DNA of 64,000 bases from SURF-28 sp034521465 (GTDB lineage Bacteria > Bacteroidota > Ignavibacteria > Ignavibacteriales > Melioribacteraceae): positions 827,218 through 891,217 of the forward strand of contig JAXHMN010000016.1 of the NCBI GenBank assembly GCA_034521465.1, in the 5' to 3' direction. Made by a program: the position numbers and the translations under genes. The notes beneath the pieces were generated by a model that saw nothing but the letters and a program-made list of their open reading frames with translations, made no database searches and was not told the DNA's origin. This document shows, piece after piece, positions 57,636 to 64,000 of this stretch; the stretch's first letter is position 1, and each line of letters begins with the position of its first letter.

Positions 57636-58663
57636 TTATTCAAACCATAGTTTATAGAATTTATCTAAATGCCAAAAGCTTTCATCAAATTCTACAACTT
57701 TCGTAGAAAAATAGACAATCTTAGATCCTTTTGAACTATCGCCTTCGGCTATTAGGAGACAATTATCTGAATCATTATCTATAAATAACTTTTTCATTTT
57801 TTCGGTAATTGACTTTGTGACTATCACAATTGGTTTTTTGTTCAATTGATTTTCTTCTAAAATAATTGGTTGAATATGTTCATCATTAAAGCCATACCCA
57901 ATACACAAATATGATTCTGAATTTCTAATTGCTTCGTCTGCTTTTGAAATTACAGTTCTAAATGGTTCATAATGTGTTTCGCGATACTTACCATTTCCTG
58001 GCGTAACAATCTGTGGTTCATATTTATCTTCTAGTTCTGTTTTGTCAAATAAAGATGTAGAAAGAATTCTATTGTTTTCTTTGTGCTTAAACCAATTTAT
58101 AGATCCATGAACTTTAAATGATTAATTACTCGTTTATTTGGTTTGCTTTGAAATTTTGAGAATCGACGAATAAATTCTCCACTAAATCCATCATTGAGTT
58201 TGCCATTGACCATATCACAAGAGTATTCAATTAATCTATCATAGTTAGTAGTGATTATATTTGTGGGATCAGTCTTCTGCACAAACTTATTAAGAATGTT
58301 CGTTAATGCTGGAGGAATAGAATTAAGTAATATATTATTTAGTGCAGTTCTATCTTTCAAATGTATTAGTTCCCAGACTACCCAAATAATATCTCTATGA
58401 ATATAATCATCAATTTCTACGGTATCTAAAGAAAGTTCTAAATTATTAGTTTTATTTAATTCTTCAACAAATCTTTGCCATTTAATATTTGACTTATATT
58501 TGAAATTTAATTTGGACTTAATTTCATCAGCTAGTTCTAACATTGACGGTAATCCATAGGGAATAGAGTTTCCACTCCCAATCAATAAAGCACAATCATT
58601 ATTCAAATATGTTTGAATGGTTTTAGATAATAATTCAGTTTTATCAATCCTACTTGCACTCAT
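57636..58663 (-). CDS. SIR2-domain NADase-type defence protein, one frameshift
   Basis: The NAD-binding motif ALLIGSGNSIPYGLPSM (about 27-43) and the SIR2 motif NIITTNYDRLIEYS (about 133-146) are in the first piece. The frame stops at 58097, but with one base added near 58110 the sequence reads INHLKVHGSINWFKHKEN, restoring the catalytic-type HGS motif, then IGYGFNDEHIQP near 57895 and the end at 57636. About 342 residues. It starts 10 bases inside its cassette with an AGGA site. With the adjacent HerA ATPase it forms a probable NAD-depleting abortive-infection system. Confidence 0.85.
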
Positions 58664-58674
58664 ATATTTTTCCT

Positions 58675-58823
58675 TGACATATAACGGCGTGTCATGTCAA
58701 ACACCCAGCAACGCCGATTTATGTTTATTAATAATTATTAACAAAGAACTTTTTTACAAATTTATTTTGTCAGGAATATCTACGCCCGCTTGACTTTTTA
58801 CTTATTAAAGATGTTATACCATG
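58675..58823 (-). repeat. attC-like cassette-boundary repeat D
   Basis: The minus strand starts CATGGTATAAC, then TCTTTAATAAGTAAAAAGTC and GGGCGTAGATATTCCTGACA. It ends CGGCGTTGCTGG, ATGACACGCC and GTTATATGTCA. The inner GGCGT and ACGCC can pair. Confidence 0.7.
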
Positions 58824-59736
58824 CTATTCTAAAGTTTTTATAAACCCATTGAATCTAAGTAGAATAAATTCAGCAAATGTTAAGGAAATATATCTTAATA
58901 ATCGGGCTTGGTCTTTTTCTGCGATATAAGGATGGCTACCAGTTTCACTTAACAAACTATAATTTTTAGAAATCGCATCCTTTTCTTTCTTTTCAATTAA
59001 TCCAACACTTTCCAAATAATTCCTAGTTTCAAATGGTTTTTCATAAATATTATTATGTAATCTACTTTTTGAGGCTAATGTATGATGTCTTGAAGCTACT
59101 TCTTGTAATATCCCTTCAAGAAATTTTCTTGAATTAGAAATTGAATCATCCCATTTATTATTTATATAATGTTCTTCGGAAAGGTTAAGGTGATGTATAA
59201 TAATTTCGTGATTTTCAATTGAAGTTAGACTAATCAATTTTGCTAAAATTCCATGGGTCTCTTCAACGTCAATTATAGAAGATTCAGAGAAATAAATAAT
59301 ATTATCTCGGTATAAATAACCATCTAGTTCAAGATTCGATATTTAGATTATTCTTATTAGATATAATATTTGAAAGAGTAACATTTATATTTTGGAGGTG
59401 ATTCAATATATCTTCGGATAGGTCTAGTATTAATCGTTGCCCTAATTTCATTCTTTGTTCCCACGACCAATCAAGTGTTGCATTAGCAAGCGATTCGCCA
59501 GTATGCAATTTCATAATAAATTCTTTTGAGATACTCTTATCAGATATTCTTAAATTATTAATTGCATTGAGCATCCAAGGTTCATAATCGTTTTCAAATA
59601 AAAAATCATATAATGCATCTCTATCAAGGCTATAACTTTTATGACTATTACCATGAATATCATGATATGAAGAATACTTTGCGAAATAATCAAAAAATAA
59701 TTCTGCTAATATTTTGGTTGATTTTCTACTAATCAA
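58824..59736 (-). CDS. HEPN-like/abortive-infection-like protein, one frameshift
   Basis: The TTG start at 59736 with GAAGG eight bases before it lies close to the cassette's 5' end. The first piece (RKSTKILAELFFDYFAKYSS to NNLNIES) joins after a shift near 59335 to LELDGYLYRDNIIYFSESSI and the C-terminal helical domain WDDSISNSRKFLEGILQEVA, ending with SLLSETGSHPYIAEKDQARL. The latter resembles HEPN/Abi-type domains in which an SHP motif precedes the last helices. About 304 residues. The function in defence is inferred only from this and the setting. Confidence 0.5.
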
Positions 59737-59749
59737 ATATAATTACCTT

Positions 59750-59871
59750 CATGGTATAACGACGTGTCATATTAAATATCCAGTAACGCCGAGTTATATG
59801 TATACAAATATATGTTGTCAGGAATATCTACGCCCGCTTGACTTTTTACTTATTAAAGGGGTTAGCTTGCC
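59750..59871 (-). repeat. attC-like cassette-boundary repeat E
   Basis: The minus strand starts GGCAAGCTAAC, then CCTTTAATAAGTAAAAAGTC and GCGGGCGTAGATATTCCTGA. It ends GGCGTTACTGG, ATGACACGTC and GTTATACCATG. Its two ends are not complementary to each other, but each pairs with the far end of its own neighbouring cassette. Confidence 0.7.
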
Positions 59872-59877
59872 TTTTAT

Positions 59878-61344
59878 TTAAAGCTTTGCATCTAAGCCAG
59901 GATATTTTTTGGATACTAATTCAATAATCTTATTTACAAAATTCACTGCATCATCAATGATTGACGGCATATCAATGTCAATGTTCTTAGGAACTCTATG
60001 TAACCGATGTAAAGGATTACCGCAAAAAGTATATACAGAGCTTCTCAAAGCACCCCAATTTGCGTGAGTAAATGATGAAGTCCAAGAATAGTAATTATCG
60101 TATATATCTTTTAAATCAGCGTCTTGACTAATTTTCCTAAGATTGGAATTTTCCCAATGTCCGACATTTATTGATAAAAATTCTTGCCACACATCCTCGT
60201 TAGCTAATTCCCGTAATGTTTCAACATCGACATATTTCGGCTTATTTTCCAATGTATCCAATTTAATAAACGATAATTTGGCTTGACCCGCACCCAAACA
60301 CCCGAAAACTTTTCCATAAATTTTCGTCATCCTTTTTTATCAAATACGCTAATGTAACATAACTTTCCATCATCGTTCTCAAAATATTTCGTGCCCCAAT
60401 CGATGTGGCATATTTTGAAAATTTCTTTAAAAATCGAAATGTTGAAAAATGCCATTCCAAAAATTGTATCGTGTTTAATATCTATTTCAGTGGTAGTTAA
60501 TGTTTTGAAATAATGTTCAACTAACTTTTTATACAAATCATCTACAGCAGAATCATTTACAGAAGTAGATGACCCTTTAAATTCTGGCAAGAATGCAAAG
60601 CAAGGAGTTTTTGCCAAATTTTCTTGCCAAAAATTATTTGCCCATTCAACATCTTTTTTGCCACCATCTAATCCATCTAATGTACCCTCAATAGACCTTA
60701 TCGACGGTCTGACCGATATTTGATCACCAAAGTTGGGATAGTGAAGAAGTTCTTTGCCTAAATCACCAGCAGGTAAATACATAAAACCACTAACACAATG
60801 TAAAATAACTTTTAACCATCGGCAATCTGTTGATATTTGAGACTGATGGTCTAGGACATTTGCTACAGCAGAATAAAGCAAATCTAATTTGTCGCTAGTG
60901 AATTCGTATTTGATGAATTTTTTCAAATATCCTTCAAGGGAAGATTATCATATAACAATAATGGAGTTAAAGCGTTCTTACATTCATCAGTTTTTGTAAC
61001 TATTTGTATAAATTTATCACGATGTTCAGGAACCATAGTTTTCAATCCAGATAGAGTTACATCTGGAAATATTTTAATTTCTTTTTTGTGATTTACCGTC
61101 CCAAAGTAATCCACTATTTCACGAAGAATATTTAATCCTTTTATTCTACCTAGTTTGGTAAGTAATAATGATGCCCATAAAAACTCAGGCATTCTATCAT
61201 TCATCCAAGAAGTAAGCTTTAGTTTAGGTATTTGTGCAAAGGGAGGAATTAAGGTCTTATTCTCAAATTTATGTTCGGGAATACCAGAGTAATTGAAACT
61301 CTTCTTCACCTTTGTCTTTTTTTCTTATTACTTTTTTTACTCAT
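59878..61344 (-). CDS. DUF5677-like protein, several frameshifts
   Basis: Likely start ATG 61344 (MSKKSNKKKRQ), 14 bases inside the cassette. The pieces then run FENKTLIPPFAQIPKLKLTS, LEGYLKKFIKYEFTSDKLDL, FFNISIFKEIF, SIGARNILRTMMESYVTLAY, LIKKDDENLWKSFRVFG and GAGQAKLSFIKL. They finish with NEDVWQEFLSINVGHW and SSFTHANWGALRSSV followed by GNPLHRLHRVPK, to TAA 59878. The last part matches DUF5677 proteins as I remember them. About five indels are needed (near 61310, 60945, 60435, 60330 and 60300). About 488 residues. Members are often found on mobile and defence islands; the biochemical activity is unknown. Confidence 0.65.
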
Positions 61345-61357
61345 AATATAAATTATA

Positions 61358-61367
61358 GCAAGCTAAC
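61358..61367 (-). repeat. Cassette 5' boundary F
   Basis: Minus-strand GTTAGCTTGC is a perfect reverse complement of the GCAAGCTAAC at the 3' end of the same cassette (59861-59870). What follows (61368-61736) has no gene I can support and may hold the primary insertion site or promoter of the array; no integrase is seen. Confidence 0.5.
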
Positions 61368-61736
61368 TCTATATAACCCGATTCCGGATAAACGAAATTG
61401 AACTACTATGTAGAAGAAAAAATCTGGATAAAAGTCCACGAATAGAAATATAAATCGGGTGAAAATTTCTTTTATTTAATATAAAACTGTTTTTTATTGC
61501 CATTGTATTATGCATAAATAGAATATTATCACGAAAAAATTTATGTGTAATATGATAGATGGGTGATCTGCCTAATGGATCAGGATAGGAAAAGATAAAA
61601 TGAGAAAAATCCATAACAACCTAAATTGTTGGAATTGTAAGTCAACTTAAGAAAAACTTTACAAATGTTCACTAAAATAATTGGAATTGATTAATAGAAT
61701 TTGGTGGGATAATAAGAAGGAATTTGACTTTACGGG

Positions 61737-62172
61737 CTACGGATTAAATAAATAAATTCTGTGTTTCTTAAAATCCGGGTGCGAATCAATATGAACCCAA
61801 GAAGTATCACGTTCAATTCTGTTTATGAATGGAAATTTATGCTTGAAATCAAAAATACGAGTACGGACATCCTCAGCAAACCAACCGGTAACATCAAAAT
61901 CGATTGCTCTGCCAAACTTGTGCTGGGATAGTTTCGCTCCAACATCAGTAAAAGGATCTCGATAACCGCGTGATTTAAGCGGTCCATTCCAATACCAATT
62001 GTTGACACGAACCGGCGTATCTTTCCCGGACTTGATCAGAGAAGAATATTCTGATATCATCGATGGTTTGTAAAATTTCATCAGATAAAAACAAGAGTGA
62101 ATCATCACCATAGATTTTATAAATCTCCGGTGGAACTAATTCGTATGGTTTGAAATATTTTGGAATGTACAT
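61737..62172 (-). CDS. Phage endolysin, M15 D,D-peptidase type, one frameshift
   Basis: ATG 62172 gives MYIPKYFKPYELVPPEIYKI, a usual start for M15_3-type lysins. The frame shifts near 62035 and continues with PVRVNNWYWNG, LSQHKFGRAIDFDV (zinc His and Asp) and WVHIDSHPDF (catalytic region). About 144 residues. It cleaves peptide bridges in peptidoglycan at the end of a phage cycle. It lies eight bases after a membrane-protein gene and near a holin-like gene, forming a lysis module. Confidence 0.82.
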
Positions 62173-62179
62173 TGAGTAC

Positions 62180-63079
62180 CTATTTTGTAATTGAAAAGAC
62201 GAGAAGGACTAAAAGGACAATAGATGAGTAAAACCAGTTGTCTTTATAAAAAGGAATTGGTTTCTCAAATTCTTTTACTTCTTTAATCTTAATAGTATCT
62301 GTGATTATTCTTTCCGGAAAATCGAAATCAATTTCAAAATAATTAAGAGGTGGAAAGAAGTATTGAACAAAAAGATTCAGAGAATCTTTTGTGATCGTGG
62401 TATCGGCGGAAGCAGATACAACTTTAGTTGTATCATCCAAATAAACTGTATCGAGCGAAGCGGTAAGTTTATGAACTGTAATTGTATCGATTAATAAAAC
62501 CGTATCGGGTTTAGAATAGACTGTGTCAACTGAATGCTCAACTAGAACACGATTATTATCGCTGGTGTTATTATCAAATATCAGCCAAGTAACAAGCAAA
62601 GCTGCGTAAACAATTAATAAAGTGATAGCTGTTTTATTCATCGGACTACGAAATAAAAAATGAGCGAAGCGATAACTAAAAGGAATTTGAAAATAAGATG
62701 CGGAATGAATTCTATCGAGCTTCAACCAAAAGCAATCGTAATCCCAACTGCCTTCACAAGTTCCTAGATATTTCCAATTGATTCCTCTTTGTCTTCCGAT
62801 GTTTACCATCGTATCAAATAACAACAATCCAATTGTAACAGATAAAAAGAATAAAGAAAGAGAAAGTAGAACCGGGTAAAAGAGAAGCATCACAAGAAGA
62901 AATGAAACGTGCAAAAAAACTCTAAGCATGAAATAAGTTGTGTGCCATTGTTCTTTCCAATAAGCTGCAGATTGAACATCTGAGTAATACATGTATTGAA
63001 GATGTTTAGCAATTTGTCCGTGAGCTAAGCCGAATAAGATGTAAAAGATAAACCAGAAGAATGATATAATAAAAATCAT
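62180..63079 (-). CDS. Phage-module membrane protein, unknown
   Basis: 299 residues. There are three or four N-terminal hydrophobic segments (about 1-25, 50-70, 72-95, 148-167), then a Thr/Asp-rich extracytoplasmic part (DTVLLIDTITVHKLTASLDT) and a C-terminal membrane segment (FYSSIVLLVLLVFSI). It overlaps the holin-like stop (ATGA) and precedes the endolysin. The position and a tail reaching the periplasm suggest a lysis or spanin-like role, but I recognise no family. Confidence 0.55.
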   Translation of the reverse strand: MIFIISFFWFIFYILFGLAHGQIAKHLQYMYYSDVQSAAYWKEQWHTTYFMLRVFLHVSFLLVMLLFYPVLLSLSLFFLSVTIGLLLFDTMVNIGRQRGINWKYLGTCEGSWDYDCFWLKLDRIHSASYFQIPFSYRFAHFLFRSPMNKTAITLLIVYAALLVTWLIFDNNTSDNNRVLVEHSVDTVYSKPDTVLLIDTITVHKLTASLDTVYLDDTTKVVSASADTTITKDSLNLFVQYFFPPLNYFEIDFDFPERIITDTIKIKEVKEFEKPIPFYKDNWFYSSIVLLVLLVFSITK

Positions 63080-63348
63080 TATTTCACCTCTGCAAATTTT
63101 TGTAATGCTTTCGGTGCGAATGCGCCGAAGATGAAAAGCGAAACGAGTGAAACCGAGTGAAGCGAAATCATATCGAGAATTAATATTACAGCTGAGATGA
63201 TCATTGCTGAGATCAGCGCAATGAAAGACATTAAGCGCATGAGGGATTTATTTCCTTTATCATCTGATAAATAAGTTTTGTTTTGCTGAGGATTAATAGC
63301 GGAATTTTGATCTGTATGTTTACATTCAAGTATTATTTTATTTGACAT
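63079..63348 (-). CDS. Holin-like small membrane protein
   Basis: 89 residues from ATG 63348. A polar N-terminus (about 1-35) is followed by two closely spaced membrane segments (FIALISAMIISAVILILDM and SLVSLFIFGAFAPKA) and a short charged end. Small size, two membrane helices and the position next to a lysin are the marks of a phage holin. A longer frame from 63384 is possible but lacks a ribosome site. Confidence 0.6.
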   Translation of the reverse strand: MSNKIILECKHTDQNSAINPQQNKTYLSDDKGNKSLMRLMSFIALISAMIISAVILILDMISLHSVSLVSLFIFGAFAPKALQKFAEVK

Positions 63349-63441
63349 AGAAACCTCAATAAAAAAAACTCTGCCCGTGGGCAAACGGACAGAGCAGAGG
63401 GATAAGCAGCAAGTAGGAGGAACAATGAAAAAGAACTAATT

Positions 63442-64000
63442 TTATGTTAATGCAACGGTTGCGGTTTTAACAGTACCGTTTGAGTATTTTACTTTTGCAA
63501 TTAAGTTATCACCAGTTTCGTCTAGTGAGAAGGAAATATTACCGTCTTCTGATATCCTCATCGGCTGACGGTGACGAAGCTGCTGAAAGATAAAATTGTT
63601 CATAAACTTAAAACGACCGGCACCAAATAAAGTAACATCACCGGTGTCAATATTTTCTGCAGAAAAAATAGCAGTAGAATTATTCTCAATGAGGTAATCT
63701 GTAAATGAAAGTTTGAAGTTGGAGTTATTTATTGGACCATTAAGCTGGATTCTAGGTTTAGTTATTCCTTCATTCGCAGCATCCGTATAAAGCGAAGCAT
63801 ACGAAGCGATATCAATATTTATTTTACAAGACTCAACTGCTTGAGCGCATAAAATTGTATGGAAGTCGGTAACATCAATCCAATGTCTCTCAGTTTCACC
63901 AACCGGACGTCTATACCAGCTTGTTAAATCAAAAACGCTGTTTGGGTTACCATTTAGATTAATCAGCGAATCCCAAGATCCACTTGAACTTAGTGCTTCA
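63442..64000 (-). CDS. Phage structural-type protein, cut by the window end
   Basis: About 186 C-terminal residues are open to the last base of the window. The stop is TAA 63442-63444. The sequence is beta-rich with turns (FDLTSWYRRPVGETERHWID, FRSPRIQLNGP-like, NIDTGDVTLFGAGRFKFMNN, NGTVKTATVALT) and has no signal peptide in view. Its place upstream of holin and endolysin genes suggests a tail or baseplate protein. No family recognised. Confidence 0.5.
   Translation of the reverse strand, partial: EALSSSGSWDSLINLNGNPNSVFDLTSWYRRPVGETERHWIDVTDFHTILCAQAVESCKINIDIASYASLYTDAANEGITKPRIQLNGPINNSNFKLSFTDYLIENNSTAIFSAENIDTGDVTLFGAGRFKFMNNFIFQQLRHRQPMRISEDGNISFSLDETGDNLIAKVKYSNGTVKTATVALT

Noticed and set aside
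52981..61367. CRISPR array as explanation for the spaced repeats
   Set aside because: The repeats are over 100 bases long, 0.8-3 kb apart and separated by genes; there are no cas genes or short spacers.
61369..61614. 81-codon minus-strand frame after the cassette array
   Set aside because: Composition unlike a folded protein, no ribosome site; it starts at the boundary repeat only by chance.

Overview
The window is AT-rich chromosomal DNA that looks like a member of the Ignavibacteria (Bacteroidota/Chlorobiota group). The reasons are a one-chain E2-E1 2-oxoglutarate decarboxylase (kgd type), a nuoABCDEF block ending at nuoF, short secretion signals ending in AQ, outer-membrane beta-barrels, SPOR/HU and ExbB/ExbD/TonB genes, and a Spy/ECF sigma module. 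The assignment is inference; no rRNA gene is present.

About 1-48 kb is core genome. It starts with a cell-envelope block (three SurA/PpiC-type isomerases, a MoxR ATPase, an M23 endopeptidase). katG and kgd follow, converging on a terminator and a 164-bp MITE-like element. Then come nuoA-F, pncA and pncB (NAD salvage), an M28-PDZ peptidase, a broken RNase Z-like gene, fur-feoA-feoB, dodecin, a peroxiredoxin followed by an overlapping PTPS-folE-SDR set that reads as a tetrahydrobiopterin-type pathway, an OmpA protein, a Spy/ECF sigma/anti-sigma module, tRNA-Leu(GAG), a DUF92 membrane protein, a six-gene TPR/outer-membrane/HU-SPOR/ExbB/ExbD/TonB operon, membrane proteins, an NHL propeller protein and a giant lipoprotein with about ten immunoglobulin-like repeats.

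The accessory region starts at tRNA-Gln(CTG) near 48.0 kb and runs to the window end, with every gene on the minus strand. 48.1-51.1 kb is a phage-like early module (histone-like peptide, AAA ATPase, ArdC-N protein). 51.7-52.95 kb is non-coding DNA packed with nested hairpins, a candidate large structured RNA or DNA element. 53.0-61.4 kb is an array of defence-type cassettes: an MvaI/BcnI-type restriction-modification pair, a PD-(D/E)xK-like protein, a SIR2-HerA pair, a HEPN-like protein and a DUF5677-like protein. The cassettes are separated by copies of one 120-160 bp repeat. The 5' end of each cassette is complementary to its own 3' end, as in integron gene cassettes. 61.7-64 kb is a phage late module (M15 endolysin, membrane protein, holin-like protein, structural protein cut by the window end).

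An important caveat is that about 35 genes or gene parts are split by single-base indels, mostly in homopolymers and often in single-copy housekeeping genes (katG, nuoF, pncA, feoB). This pattern points to uncorrected sequencing error rather than real decay. I therefore give the joined spans and mark where the frame breaks.
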